64,000 nt of DNA, taken from contig SZWC01003863.1 of the NCBI GenBank assembly GCA_023375785.1, forward strand, positions 86,585-150,584, given 5' to 3'. This DNA is from Penium margaritaceum (lineage: Eukaryota > Streptophyta > Zygnematophyceae > Desmidiales > Peniaceae). Positions 29,407 to 42,353 of the stretch are shown here, piece by piece. Made by a program: the position numbers and the translations under genes. Below the pieces are notes generated by a model. That model worked only from the letters and a program-made list of their open reading frames with translations. It did not search any database and was not told where the DNA came from. Positions within the stretch are counted from its first letter, which is position 1; each line of letters begins with the position of its first letter.

Positions 29407-32400
29407 TCACACAAGTCGGCACTGTCCTCTCAGCTGCTGAAAGTGCTGTACTGCCAGCATCTTGGTCAGGAAGGCTGCCAACATCATGCTTGAAGGGCAG
29501 AATTTGATCTGCACCACGTGCTTCGCCACGAGCTCGCAGATGAAATGGTACTGCAGGTCGATGTGCTTGGTGCAGGCGTGAAACTCTGCATTCTTGGTCA
29601 GAGCAATGGCGCTCATGTTGTCACAGTAAATTATAGTTACTCTGGTCTGCTACTGTCCAAGGCTTTCCAGCAGCTCAAGCAGCCACACGGCTTCCTTTGC
29701 TGCTGCACTCATGGCGATGTACTCTGGTTCGGTGGAGGAGAGGGTGACACACTCTTGTTTCTTGCTCCTCCAGCTGATTGCACCTCCCTGAAGCACAAAT
29801 GCGAACCCACTGGTCGACCTCCTTATGTCCAGATTACCTCCCCAATCTGCATTGCTGTAGCCGATGAGGATGGGGCTATTTTTTCCGTTAAAGTTGAGGA
29901 AAAGGCTGCTGTTGTTGTCGAGGTAGCACAGCACACGCTCAACCGCCTACCAATGTGGTACGTCCGGATCCATGCAAAACTTTCTGAGAACTCCCACTGC
30001 TTGGCTGATGTCAAGGCGCGTGCCAACTGTTGCATACACGAGGTTCCCAACTGCTGCTTGGTACGGCAATGCTTCCATGCGGCTGCTCTCTTGCATGCCA
30101 TGGGGAGTCTACGGCATGCTCATCTTTGCTCCCAATTCAAATGGTTTTGCGGCTTTGCGCGCTCCTGCCATGTTGAAGCGCTTGACAATGTCCCTCACGT
30201 ACATGCTCTACGATAACTCTAAATCCTGCTGCTGCCAGTCGCGCCTGACCTGAAGGCCAAGGTAGTAACTGAGCTCTCCCATGTATTTCATGTCAAACCT
30301 GGCAACAAGGGACTGCTTCACATCGTCCAAAAGACACATGGAGTCAGATTTAATGAGCAGATCATCAACATAGAGCAAGATGATGACCTGGCCTGCCTCT
30401 TGCAGGCACCCATAGGCAGCATGGCCAGCTTCACTACGCAGAAAACCAAGCCCAGCCACCTGCTCATCCATCTCGTGGTACCATGCTCGTGGTGCTTGCT
30501 TCAGACAGTAGAGGGTCTTCACAAGCTTGCACACCAAATCCTCCTTTCCATCCACCACATACCCCTCCGGATGCTCTACGTATACATCTTCCTTGAGATG
30601 ACCATTCAGAATGCACATGTCACATTCATTTGGTGCACCTCCCAGTCCATAGCAGCAGCAAGAGTGAGGATCCCTCGTATGGATGGGAACTTTGTGACAG
30701 ATGCAAATTTCTCATTGTAAACTCAGTCTGTGCATACGCCTTTGCAACCAGCCATGATTTGTACCTAAGCACATGACTATCCGCACCATGCTTGCGCCTG
30801 AAGATCCACCGGCACCCGATCACCCGGTTGCCATGTTAAGCTTCCTCGAGGGTCCAGGTGACGTTATTCATGAGTGTACCATACTCCTTGTTTGATGCGG
30901 CACGCTAATCTGCCGCCTCGGTTCTGCGCTTGGCTTTGGTGAAGGTGGCTGGGTCACCAGTAACGGTGAGGAAAAGGAGCTCAAGGTCAGATGACTCTGT
31001 TGGTGTTGGAAAGGTGCACACGTTCAGCCACTCCCCTTGTTGCATCTGCTTCTTTGTAGGCCTCTCAGACAGTCGTAGCTGCTCCCCACTATCCTTTGCA
31101 CCTTTGTTGAGGCACGCGGATCTTTGTGGCAGTTGTTGTACATTTCTTTGCTACTCCTCTTTGTCAGAATCGGCTGTTGATCCTTCTCCTTCTCCGCTCC
31201 ATCCACTTCCTTGTTGATGCCGCTATCACCACCATCTTCCGCACCACCCTCTTCTGTTATCGTCTCTTCTCCTACTTCAAGTACAAGTGCGGGAGCAACT
31301 GGACCTGCAGACGTAGGGCTCCAAGTCCAATCCTTCACATCCTCTTGAAAGACCACGTCACGGCATCCCATGGTGTCGTAGCCGAGGAAGGCGGCCTTCA
31401 CCGACTTCATGTCCAGCTTGTTACGGCTGCCGGCAAGCATGTGTACGAATGCGCCACACCTGAATACTTTCAGGTATGTCACGATTGGCTTGCGTCCCTT
31501 CTACGCCTCCTCCAATGTCATCAGCAGCACGGCGCGCGTGGAACTCCGGTTTTTCAGGTAAAAAACAGTGTTTTCCGCTTATGTCCAAAAGGTTGACGGG
31601 AGCTCCGTGTCTTGGAGCATGCTGCGAACACGCTCCATGAGTCTACGGTTTGTGCATTCAGTTGTGGTGTTCTAGGTAGAATGACCTCGTGCCTGATCAT
31701 GGAACGCTTGAGGAAGTTGCAGAAATCATTGGAGAGGTACTCTCCTCCACCATCGGTGCGAAGCACCTTCAACCGTCTACCACTCTCATTCTGTGCAGTA
31801 GGAATCCACACCTTGAAAGCATCAAAACACTCATATTTTCCAGCCAGGAAGGACACCCACGTCTTCCTCGATTTGTCACCAATGAACGTGACAAAGTACA
31901 ACTTGTCGGACAAGGATTGAGATGCAATGGGGGAGCAAAATTCAGAGTGGACGAGTGAGAGAAGCTCAGCCACCCCCTTTCCTTCCCCCACAAAAGGAGA
32001 ACGGGCTTGCTTCCCTTCAATGCACCTCTCACAAGCCGATGCTCTTGGCTGCTTCACTCCCTTGAGCTCCAGGCCACGGACCATCTGCTCCATGAAGATG
32101 ATTGCACCAAAGCCGAGGTGACCAAGCCGGCGGTGCCACAGGCCGATATCGTGTTTTTCCTCTCTTGCTGCCAACGCTTAGTCAGCTTCCTTCCCTGATG
32201 CCACATAGAGATGGTAAACTCCATCTTCCTTGTCCGCTTTTGCAAGCACACGGACTGTACGAGCAAGGATGGTGTAGCCATCATTCTCAAAGTGAACTTG
32301 CATGCCTTCGGCGATAAGAGATGAGAGAGAGTGGAGGTTAGCTGCCAGCCCCGGAACATGGAGTACCCCCTTCACATGACGTTCCATGTGCTTACCCTCA

Positions 32401-33421
32401 ACAAAAGCACAAAACACAATCTCACCCTCCCCAATCCCATTTGCGCATGGTTGTCCCCCATGTACAGTCGATAAGGTTCAATGGCGGTGTTGACAATGAA
32501 CCACTCTTGGCGACATGTCATGTTCCGTGTGGCTCTCGAGTCCATGATACAGAACAAGGGAGTGTTGTCGGAGACGTGCATTATCCAGATGGTTGTCATG
32601 AATTCACTCTCCCAATCTACTGCATTCACAGAAGCGCCGGACTGCTTTTACGCTCCCACTCTAGCTGCAAGGTCCGCCTTCATCTTCAAGCATTCACGTA
32701 CCCAATGGCCCGGCTTCTTGCAATAATGACAGTTCCCCTTTTTCTTCCCCTCCTCCACCATTGCTCCTCGTTGGTGCAGCACCAACCCCATGACCACAGT
32801 TGGTGATGAGAGAGACATCCAGTCCGCTTCTACCCTCCTCTCCCTTGTGTTGCTCCTCCTCCAACAGTAGGCTCTCCTCCACATCGTTGAGGGAGAGCTT
32901 GTCGCCACGCTGATCCAGGGAAAAAATGAGAGGAGTGTAGCTGCTAGGAAGGCCGGAGAGGATGGTTAGCATGAGCACACGCTCCTTGCGTGTCCTCAAT
33001 TTCAGAAAGCTGGTCGGAGAGAGACACCACAATGTTGATGTAGTCAATCATAGATCCAGGCTCATCCATCTTCACAATGTGAAAGTGATAATGCAGCTGC
33101 ATATTCATGAGGATTGACTTGGAAGCATAACTGGATTCAAGATTTTCCCAAGCCTCCTTTGGCCTGAAGAAGCCACGGACAAGGAGTTGCTATCGTTCCG
33201 CGAGGTAGAAGTAGATGTGGCAAGGGCGCGGTCGCGCTTCTCGCGATGGATACGGGCCTCATCAAGTGAGAGAGAGGACTGAGCCAGATCCTCCTCACTC
33301 ACAAGGCTCCAGAGTCCAATCTCCATCATCACCATCTTCATGTTGATGCTCCAGTTAAAGAATTTTTGCCTTTGAACTTGGTGATGTTGACGCCAGCCAC
33401 CACAGAAGCGGATGTCGCCAT
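29407..33421 (-). pseudogene. Element G gag-pol, broken
   Basis: The minus strand from the right shows gag starting at 33421 (MATSASVVAGVNITKFKG), a zinc knuckle CHYCKKPGHWVREC (32690-32731), a protease-like segment (LFCIMDSRATRNM), and the integrase His/Cys segment and core at about 32150-31650 (LWHRRLGHLGFG, LRTDGGGEYLS). RT follows with LLYVDDLLIKSDS near 30390-30350, then RNase H at about 29930-29410 (YSNADWGGNLD, AEFHACTKHIDLQYHF). The order and spacing are those of a standard copia gag-pol. Roughly ten breaks. Confidence 0.9.
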
Positions 33422-33520
33422 GGCAGTGCAAGACTCAGTCCACAAACGGCTCTCTCACAACACAGGGTACAAGGAATACCTTAAGGATGATGCAAGGCCT
33501 TGTTCTAGCTCTGATGCAAC

Positions 33521-33752
33521 TGATGTAAACTGGGGCAGCCCTCAGGGAAGTGATCAGGCTCACCAAGAGCCACCTAGGCAGGACCAACTGTGTGTAAGAG
33601 GGAGTTGCAGGTTGCACAGACAGAAATTACGGAAGCAAATGTAGGTTTAGATGAGATCGCAAATATCTGAATGAACTCTTGAGTGAGAAACTAAATCATC
33701 ACAGCTTTCTAACAAGCTCCTATATGCCTCATCTGGCCAAGGAAGCACTGAG
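33521..33752 (-). repeat. 5' LTR of element G, truncated
   Basis: Plus strand TGATGTAAACTGGGGCAGCC onward, matching 28757-28990. A worn primer site (plus strand GCTCTGATGCAACTGA, 33509-33524) adjoins or overlaps the start. Confidence 0.8.
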
Positions 33753-33970
33753 ATAGTGCTCCGTATCTTAGTGTGAGCTAAGGGATGCAGAGGAGTGGTT
33801 GTGTGCACACAACCACTATCTCAGCCAAGGGAGCACTGAGATAGTGCTCCGTATCTTAGTGTGAGCTAAGGGATGCAGAGGAGTGGTTGTGTGCACACAA
33901 CCACTATCTCAGCCAAGGGAGCACTGAGATAGTGCACACAATCACTCCTATGCATCCCTTTGCTCACACT
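33753..33970. repeat. 88-bp tandem array with nested palindromes
   Basis: Units begin with ATAGTGC at 33753, 33841 and 33929. Each full unit holds a perfect 22-bp palindrome GTGGTTGTGTGCACACAACC-AC and an inverted pair ACTATCTCAG/CTGAGATAGT. The right flank GTGCACACAATCACTCC...GCTCACACT (33932-33970) is the near reverse complement of the stretch AGTGTGAGC...GTGTGCAC within the units (33860-33898). The array replaces the missing end of the G LTR. Confidence 0.9.
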
Positions 33971-36069
33971 TTCTATCCCTACGTATGTAGTCACTCCTCT
34001 CCATGTCCCCTGTGAAGAGGTACTCAGGAACAACCTGTGGTGTGGTGTCATTGGACAATGCCTCACGGACGGCAGTGACATAAGTCTCCTCCTCACTAAT
34101 GAGGGAATAAATCTGGTCTTCCTCAGCTCGGCATCTCAAACAAGGATGACTGGGTGTTGATGGTGCCGATGTGGTAGATGTAGTAGATGTTATAGATGAT
34201 GTTGACGACGTGAATACAGTTGACACAACGGATGCACCTGGTGCTACTGATGCATCTTGTGCTACCGATGCAGTAGGTACATCTGATGCTGCTGGTGCTA
34301 TAGATGATGTTGACGACGTGAATACAGTTGACACAACGGATGCACCTGGTGCTACTGATGCATCTTGTGCTACCGATGCAGTAGGTACATCTGATGCTGC
34401 TGGTGCTATAGATGATGTCAATGTAGCAAATGCAGTTGATGCTCCAAATGGTAATTCTCTAGGAGATGTAGGTGATGTCGCTGATGCAACTGTTACTACT
34501 GAAGATGATGATGCTAGAGACGGAGAAAATGATGTAGATGCAACTGACATTGGTGTACTTGATGATCTTGAAGATGTTGACACTGTCCATGCACATGTAC
34601 GTAATGAAGACGTTGACAGCAGTGGTGAAAGTGGTGCACCTGGTGGAGATGATGTGGGTAATTCAACCAATGTCGTGAGCATAGCTGATATAGAAGTTGA
34701 AGGCACTGTAGAGGCAGCTAATGCAGCTGATGTTGTCGACACTGAGGATGTTGTAGCCAAAGTCACAGGCACTTCCATAGTACATGATGCTACCAAAGGT
34801 GTCGATGGAGCTAGTGGAGTTGATGTAACAGATGGAGCTAACATATAAGATGGATTTGGGAGTCCGAATGACGGTGTAGCTGAAGTTGTGGGTGCTGTAG
34901 GTGATGCTGATGCTCATGCTGCTGATGTTGCAGGAGCAGCAGATGGAGCAACTGCAATAGGTACTACAGCTATCAAAGCTGATACAGCTGCGCCCTGTAA
35001 ACAAACCAGGTGTTGTAGATGAGACTGATGTTGATGGTGTAGATGAAGCTATGGATGTTGCAGATGACGTTGATGCTACTGATGATGTTGAAGGAGCAGA
35101 TGGAGCAAATGATGCACCTCGTGCAGCTGTCAGAGATAATGTAGCTGGTGTTGTAAAGAAGGCAGGTACTGTAGATGAGACCAATGCTGACGGTGTAGAT
35201 GAAGCTTTGGATGCTGCAGATGATGCTGTTGCTACCAAGGCTATAGATGCTACAGAGAATGCTAATGGCGGAGATGCACCAGAAGCACTAGGTGGAGTAC
35301 CTACCTAGTGCTGGAACTATAGATGATGCAAAAAGTGTGGATGTAGATAGTGTCGATGAGGCTGATGCTACCAATGGTACTGAAGTTTTAGATGTTGTAA
35401 AGAACGCGAATGCCATCGATGTAGTAGATGTAGTAGATGGAACAGCTGGTGTAACTGGTACTGCTGTCATAGCTGATACAACTGGAAATGTAGACAGTGT
35501 GGATGAGGCTGATTCTGTTGCTGCGAATGGACCTAATACAACTGATGCAGCACTAGGTGTTCCCGCTTCACTCGCATCCTCAGTGCTCACTGTCACAGTC
35601 GATGTCGAAGTGGACGGATGCACACATCCCCCCTCGACCGGTGCAATGATAGAAGTCGGTGGAGATGAATATGTATCAGAGACGAGACGGACATGACACA
35701 CTGGGCACTGAAATTTTTCTCAAGCATGAGGCTGACTGATGAAGGTAGTACAAAGTGGCTCAACCACTGGGAGCATGACGCCAGTGGGGCGAAGGATGGA
35801 GAGAATAGTTGCAGACTGAGATGGAAGGTCTGGTGCAGCTAGAGAAGGTCCCTTAGAGGAAGATGAAGAAGATGAAGGGGATAAAGGAGATAAAGACAAT
35901 GGTGGAGAAGAAGAATCAAGCTCGTCCAAGAAGAGGTGGCCCTTGAGCTCCTCCATCATTTGCCGCAAACTATGGTGCTCGGTGTACAAGATCGCCAAAG
36001 GGCCGGTGAGGGGAACGGATGCATCAAGCAGGTCTGCCTGCTGTGGTGAGTGGGGAAATACACGGGGTT
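33971..36069 (-). pseudogene. Element F coding region, middle segment
   Basis: The minus strand carries, from the right, a helical segment (ILYTEHHSLRQMMEELKGHL), a run of serines and then a CPVCHVRL pair of cysteines near 35700. Long Ser/Thr/Ala/Val repeats follow, and then EEDQIYSLISEEET near 34110. The first and last segments have counterparts in the B1 protein. The plus strand is also open over 34171-34848 (Asp/Thr/Ala repeats), but only because of the three-base periodicity. Function unknown; several breaks. Confidence 0.6.
34195..34410. repeat. Exact 108-bp tandem duplication
   Basis: The unit from GATGATGTTGACGACGTGAA (34195-34302) is repeated without change at 34303-34410, followed by a diverged third start. 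It is 36 codons long and lies within the low-complexity coding region of F, so the duplication kept the frame and is recent relative to F. Confidence 0.92.
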
Positions 36070-36074
36070 GGAGT

Positions 36075-37037
36075 TGTCGGGAAATCCGCGTGGTGTGGTC
36101 TGACGTTGGTCTGATCATCTCTTGGTGGTTCACGTCTTCTGTTTTGGGCGAATCTGAGACTGAGCATGAGCCCTCTGGTCGCCTCCCGCTATGTGAGCAG
36201 GAATTTAGAGACAGTCAATTTCCAAAGGTAACAACGGCATTTTGCGTTAGTTTTTTAACATGAACATTATCAGAACATTTATAGGGCTATTCATGAGCTT
36301 TTCAACACACCAAACTGCACACGATTCGGCCAAGTGTAGCCCAAGTTACGCTTGCCGAAGCGCAGGTCTCACCCACCTCATAAACGCTTAATGCTTCCAT
36401 GGCGCGCACACGCCGTGGCACCTTCCTTCACGGGCGAAGCGCCTTTCCCAAGGCGCAGATCCCATTGCACGTGATGTAGGAGTCCCCTGCACTCTTTTGA
36501 CACACCTCCCCCACTTTTGGATCGAGTTTGGTGATGGGGTGTGAAGAGGTTTGAAACCTGTCCGCAGACTTGCAGTCAGAATTTCGACGAAGTCCCCGAG
36601 TAACAAAATGTACTACTGAGTTTCTAACGCAGAGCCAGGATTTTGGCGAAGTCCCTCAGTAACAAACTGCAGTACAGGATCCGGTGGATTATCCACCGGA
36701 CGCCTCGGCAGACCTTCCGGAGCAAAATCTCCAGATGGTACTTTTGTTACTCGGTCCAGTCGATTATCCACCGGAAATCGAGTCGCAGCCGGCTCCCAGA
36801 GCCACCGCGCACATCCCAACTTTGGGAGGCCATATCTCCCTCAGTACTTGTCCGATTCCGGTGAAACAACTTCCACCGGATCCAGCACCTTGTCCACTTT
36901 AAGGGGAAATCATCCATTTTAGGATCCGAGCAATCCTCAAGCCGCTAGATCCGTCGGTGCGGATTTTCCTTTTTCTGGCAGCTCGTCGGCGCCTCCCAAT
37001 GCCGCGCTTGGGCAAGCGGAGGGGCAACTTTTCAACA
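36075..37037 (-). repeat. 3' LTR of element H
   Basis: 963 bp, plus strand TGTCGGGAAATCCGCG to CTTTTCAACA. Polypurine tract (minus strand GCAAGGGGGAGAA) at 37038-37050. It contains two related blocks ending in GTCCCCGAGTAACAAA and GTCCCTCAGTAACAAA. Confidence 0.92.
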
Positions 37038-37080
37038 TTCTCCCCCTTGCACCTGCCATGCCCGCTACTCCTGCTTGCTC

Positions 37081-40000
37081 TCACTTATCTTCCGCTGCAC
37101 CCTCCAGCCCATCATAGCTGGTTATCCCAAGCCGGGCCACGCTCATTGCGTGCCTGTCCGCGGGTTGCGCTTTGGTCAAGCAATCCACAAGCATGTTGTG
37201 TGTGCTGCAATGCTGTAGCACCACCTGCTCCGTCTCAACCATGTCTCGTGCGTAGTGATAATGCATGTCAATGTGTGTCGTCCTCCTGTGCTGCATCGGG
37301 CTGTTGGTCAACGAAATGGAGCCGGTGTTGTCCTCTTGCACCACCGTAGGCTCCTGCTACGGCATGCCCAGCTCCTCCAGCACCCTACAGAGCCACACCG
37401 CCTCCTTGACCACCTCGGCCAGCGTGATGTACTCTACTTCCATTGTGGAGGTGGTTTCGCAGTCCTCCTTCCTGCTACACCATGAGACGGCTGCACCAGC
37501 AAGGAAGAAGACGTAGCCGGATGTGGACTTCCGCTTGTCCACATCTCCAGCGTAGTCTACATCTGTGTAGCAGACCAGATGCAAAGGGTCTGCCCGCCCT
37601 TTGCCGTCGAACCTCAGAAGTGCGTGATGCATTGCCAACATGTAGCGGAGGATGCGCTTGACCGCCTGCCAGTGTAGTGGTCCTGGATCGGCCACGCACC
37701 TGCTCACTTGGCCCACCGCGTAGGTCAGGTCAGGTCGAGTCGCCACCATGGCGTACATGAGGCTGCCCACTGCCGATTGGTAGGGCACCCCTACCATATC
37801 CTTCCGCTCTTCCTTTTTTTTTCCTGCACCATTGTCGCACTCAGTTCACAGGTCGTGGAGACGGGTTTGCACACTGGTTTGCAGTCCTCCATGCCGTACC
37901 GCTTCAGCACCTAGGCCACGTATTTGGCTTGTCCCAGCTCAAGCGTGCGCACCCTCTGGTTTTGCGTAATGCTTTCCGCGAGGTAGAACTCCAGCTCCCC
38001 CATGTCAGACATCTGGAACCTGCTGCTCAGCTGCTCTTTCAGCTGTTGTAGGCTCTGCAGGTCTGAGGAGCACAAGATCAGATCGTCCACATAGAGTGGG
38101 ACGATCTGATGGAGCTTCTTGTTACACCGCATATACATGCCTTGATCCGCCTCACAGCGCTTGAAGCTGAGTTGTACCATGAAGCTGTCCATCTGTTGGT
38201 ACCAGCATCGGGCGATTGTTTTAGCCGGTACATGCACTTTTGCAGCTTGCACACCTTGCCCTCCAGTGCCTCCAACCACTCCGGCACCTCCATGTAAATG
38301 TCTTTGACAATGATGTCGTTGAGGAAGGCCGTCTTTACGTCCACCTGGTGGAGCTCCATATCCTTTACGGCTGCCACCACAAGGATCGCCCGGATGCTTG
38401 TGAACTTGGTCTCAGGGGTAAACGTCTCATCCTAGTGCTCGCCCTTAGGCAATGCGTACCCCTTTGCTACAAGCTGCGACTTGTACTTGTCCACCACACC
38501 TTCTTTCGTGAACTTGGTCTTGAAGACCCACTTGGAGCCGATGACCTTGGCGTCTTTTGGCCTGTCAACCAACCCCCACGTGTCATTTTCAGCAATGGAC
38601 GCCAACTCTGACTTAATGGCGGCGTCCCACTGCTTCCCCTCAGGCTGCACAAGTGCCTCTTGCACAGTTTTTGGCTCCGTTAATTCAGCCAGCATGCACC
38701 GCATCATGCCGATCCATCAACCGGTGCCTGCGTCAAAACGCTTCCCCGCTCTCAACTGCCTCCCGCTATGGCGCAGCAGTTTTGGTGGCGTCTCGTCGCT
38801 TTGCTGCAACCCTTCCGACTATGCCCGCTCTGGTAAATCATGGACCAGATGGCTCCCCGAGGATCTCTCCCGCTCCAGCAAATCATCGACCGGACAGGCG
38901 GCGCGTCCGGAGGATTTTTCTCCGACGCCCGACGCGAACTCCGCCGAGAGTGCTCGCTCCAGCATCCGAGGTGCCTCCTTCGACTGATCATTCCGCCGGA
39001 TCTCCAGCCCAGCTTCATCTTTGTCGGAGTCCTCCACATCGGCTGCTGCACCTACTGCACCGCCGTGCTCCGACAATGCATCATCGACCTCCGCGTCTGC
39101 CGGCTCCTCCTCATAGTCAAGGAGCTGGAACCACTCCCCCTGTTTTGGAGTATTCTCGACGCTCATGTTGTTGCTGCTGCTGTTGAAACTGTGCTGCTCG
39201 TCAAACTCGACGTCACGGCTGCGGATGATCTCTTGCGTACATGGGTCACAGAGCCGGTACGCCTTTTGCACACTCCCGTAGCCGAGGAATAGGCACGACT
39301 TTGCCCGCAGTTCCAGCTTGCTATCGCGTCGCTACGCCGCCTGCACCATCGTGTGCGCCTTGCACCCGAACACCTTCAGGTGCGCCACGTTTGGCCTGCG
39401 CCCGCTCCAAACCTCCTGTGGCATCTTCCAGCCGCCCTTACCCTTCAGCACCGCTGTTGGGGTGATGTTGATGGTGTAGCTCGTTGTACGCACAGTTTCT
39501 GCCCAGAACCCTCGTGGTAACTCCGCATCCATAAGCATGGTCCGTACCATGTTTACCAGCGTCTGGTTCGCTCGCTCCGCCACTCTGTTGGACTGTGGCG
39601 AGTACGGCATAGTGGGTTCCCACTTGATGCCCTGCTGCTTCATCCACCCGCTGCAGCCCACGTACTCTCCGCCATTTTTGCTGCGTAATGCTCTGACCTT
39701 CCGGCCAGTCTGCCTCTCCACCGCTGCAACGTACTCCTTCAGCGGGTGCAGGACCTCGCCCTTGCGCTTCATGAAGTACACGTAGAGCTTCTTGCTACAG
39801 TCATCAATAAAGGTGACGAAGTATCTCAAGCCGTTGCTTGATGGTGTTTTGAATGGTCCGCACACGTCGCTATCCATGACCTCCAGCAGGTCCTTTACAC
39901 GAGCCTCGTTTTCGTTCAACGACTTCGCTGTGCCTTGCCCAAAATGCAAGGCTCGTAGTATCTGCTGCCGCATCTGCTGCACCGTCGATGACGAGGCCGT

Positions 40001-41328
40001 GCACCATGTCGCATTTCGCCATCTCCTTAACGGTTGCGGACGCCGAATACACCAATCGTCGGTGCTAGAGCTCCAGATCAGCGCTTCCTCCCTTGGCCAT
40101 GTTGACGACGCACTCCTACGAGTCTGCTTCATCCGATGCCGCGGAGACCACCTTGGTCTCCACAATGTAGAGACCGCCCTCTCGCTTTGCCTCCAGCACG
40201 ACCTCGTCGTCGCCGTCGATGCGCACCACTGCGCCTTTCCTGCAGAAGAGCACCTCATACCCCTTGTCGGTGAAGCGGCTGACACTCAAAATGTCAGCCA
40301 GGCCGGGGACATGTTGTACATCACGGATTGTGTATAGCTCCTTAGCGCCCACCACGACTTCCACCTCCACGTCGCCTTGGCCGGCCGCCGGCTAGACTTT
40401 GTCGTTTGCGACTACCATTACCTTGGAGGAATTCTCGTAGGTGACGAACCCTACCTTCTCGACTTAGGTGTGCTCTTCGGCCCCGGAATCCAGGCACCGC
40501 CTGTTGGCCTTCTTGAGGAAGTGGTTCTTGTTGCCGTTGAGCGACCTGCCCTTGCTGTTTTTGTCGCCGGTCTTCGCCTCCTCCGGGCACTCACGGGCCC
40601 AATGGCCCTCCTTGCCGCAATTGCGGCATGCACCTTTCTTGGAGCCTTCTTGATGCCGCCTCTTCTGCCGCTTCCTTTGCCCCCGCTTCTACTACCACAC
40701 GTTTTGGTGACGAGGGCCGATGAGGAAGATAAGGACTCCTTGCATCTCCAACGTTGCACCTCATTGCGGATGTACTCTGCGACCACGCCATAGGTGAGCT
40801 TGTCCTTCGACCATCCTCCAAGAACGATGATGAGTGGACCCCAACTGTCAGATAGGGCCATGAGGACGGCCATCGCCAAGAGCTGTATGCCAATTTTTCA
40901 CCCCATGTCGTTGCATTGTGAGGCGAGCGAATCCATCTACTACATGGAGGAGATGACATCATCTCCCTCCTCGATTCTCACTGTCAGGAGCCGCTTCATC
41001 GCGAAGATTTTGTTCGCGAGCGACTTGGATTGGTGGATGGCGCAAGCTTGTAGCCTTGGAAGTAGCCCCACTGCAACTGAACTGTCCCGGACACCAGGAG
41101 CATGAGCGCCTCCCTTTCAAAGGCCTGCTTCTCTGCGTCCTCAGTAGTCGCCTCTACGAGCACCTCCTTTCCTAACATGACGTCCATCAGCTCCTTATGC
41201 GCAAGGTGTAGCTCAAACTGCCACCTCCATAGCCCAAAGCCCGGGCTGCCCGCATACTTCTCAATGGGCTGCATCTCCCTCTGCACCATTTGCGCAGCTT
41301 CTACTCCGACTGGCTCTCGGAACTTCAC
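37081..41328 (-). pseudogene. Element H gag-pol, broken
   Basis: Minus strand from the right: gag from about 41328 (MKFREPVGVEAAQM), with LMALSDSWGPL as in the beta lineage; zinc knuckle CRNCGKEGHWAREC (40587-40628); protease with a CLDSGAEEH-like site; integrase (HSDVCGPFKTPSSNG near 39880, then the core to about 39450); RT (KGYALPKGEH, VPLYVDDLILCSS near 38090); and RNase H (CYTDVDYAGDVDKRKSTSGY) to 37081. Standard copia arrangement. Around eight breaks. Confidence 0.92.
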
Positions 41329-41393
41329 GACGACGTCCAGGATGACGATCCCGTGCGCTGCGGAAGACGTGAACGTTGGAGACGATCAAACTT

Positions 41394-41408
41394 GTGGGCC
41401 CATGACCC
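41394..41408 (-). other. Primer-binding site of H: initiator tRNA anticodon arm
   Basis: Plus strand GTGGGCCCATGACCC, two bases from the LTR. It differs from the site of D by one base that still allows G-U pairing with the tRNA fragment. Confidence 0.75.
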
Positions 41409-41410
41409 TT

Positions 41411-42348
41411 TGTCGGGAAATCTGCATGGTGCGGTCTGACGTTGGTCTGATCGTCTCTTGGTGGTTCACGTCTTCTGTTCTGGGCGAATCTGAGACTGAG
41501 CGTGAGCTTTCTGGTTGCCTCCCGCCATGTGAGAAGGAATTCAAAGACAGTTAGTTTGCAAATGGAATAACGGCATTTTTTGTTAGTTTTTATAGGGCTA
41601 TTCATGAGCTTTCCAACGCACCAAACGGCGTGCGATTCGGCCAAGCGTAGCCCAAGTTACGCTTGCCGAAGCGCAGGTATCACCCACCACAGAAACGCCT
41701 AACGCTTCCATGACACGCACACGCCGTGGCGCCTTCCTTTACGTGCGAAGAGCCTTTCCCAAGGCACAGATCCCATTGCACGTGGTGTGGGGTTCCCTTA
41801 CACTGTTTTGACACACATCCCCCACTTTTGGGTCGAGTTTGGTGATGGGGTGTGACGAGGTTTGAAACCTATCCGCGGACCTGTAGTCGGAATTTTGAGG
41901 AAGTCCCCGAGTAACAAAACGTACTACTGAGTTCCGGACACCGAGCCAGGATTTTGGCTAGGTCCCTCAGTAACAAACTGCAGTAAAGGATTCGGTACAT
42001 TATCCACCAGACGCCTCGGCAGACCTTCCGGAGCAAAATTTCCAGATGGTACTTTTGTTACTCGGTCCGGTCAATTATCCACCTGAAATTGAGTCGCAGC
42101 CGGCTCCCAGAGCCACCAAACATGCCCCAACTTTGGGAGGTCATATCTCCCTCGATACTTGTCCGATTCTGGTGAAACAACTTCCAACGGATTCAGCGAT
42201 TCATCAAATTTAAGAGGCAGTCATCCATTTTATGATCAGAGCAATTCTCAAGCCGCTAGATCCACCGGTAAGGATATTCTTCTTTCTGGCGGCTCGTCGG
42301 CGCCTCCCGGCGCCGCGCTTGGGCATGCGGAGGGGCAACTTTTCAACA
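41411..42348 (-). repeat. 5' LTR of element H
   Basis: 938 bp, same ends as the 3' LTR. The target copy GGAGT follows at 42349. Confidence 0.92.
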
Positions 42349-42353
42349 GGAGT

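Larger units (their letters stand above)
28757..33752 (-). mobile_element. Element G: Ty1/copia (third lineage)
   Basis: Inserted in the coding region of F. A complete 3' LTR (28757-29381) and the first about 232 bp of the matching 5' LTR (33521-33752) are present; the rest of that LTR is replaced by an 88-bp palindromic tandem array. All copia domains occur between. The LTR parts differ by about 13% by eye. The element is broken, with roughly ten breaks in gag-pol. Confidence 0.9.
36075..42348 (-). mobile_element. Element H: full-length Ty1/copia (lineage beta)
   Basis: Inserted in F with target duplication GGAGT (36070-36074 and 42349-42353). LTRs lie at 36075-37037 and 41411-42348. The primer site, gag-pol order, polypurine tract and LTR start (TGTTGAAAAG) resemble element D, so both form lineage beta. 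The LTRs differ by about 10% over the first 150 bp by eye. All parts are present but broken, with around eight breaks. Confidence 0.94.

Noticed and set aside
33753-33970. CRISPR-like array with palindromic repeats
   Set aside because: The 88-bp units are contiguous copies without variable spacers; the palindromes derive from neighbouring F sequence.
34171-34848. Plus-strand 225-codon frame of Asp/Thr/Ala repeats as a host gene
   Set aside because: It is the antisense of the element F coding region; triplet periodicity keeps both strands open, and it lies inside F.
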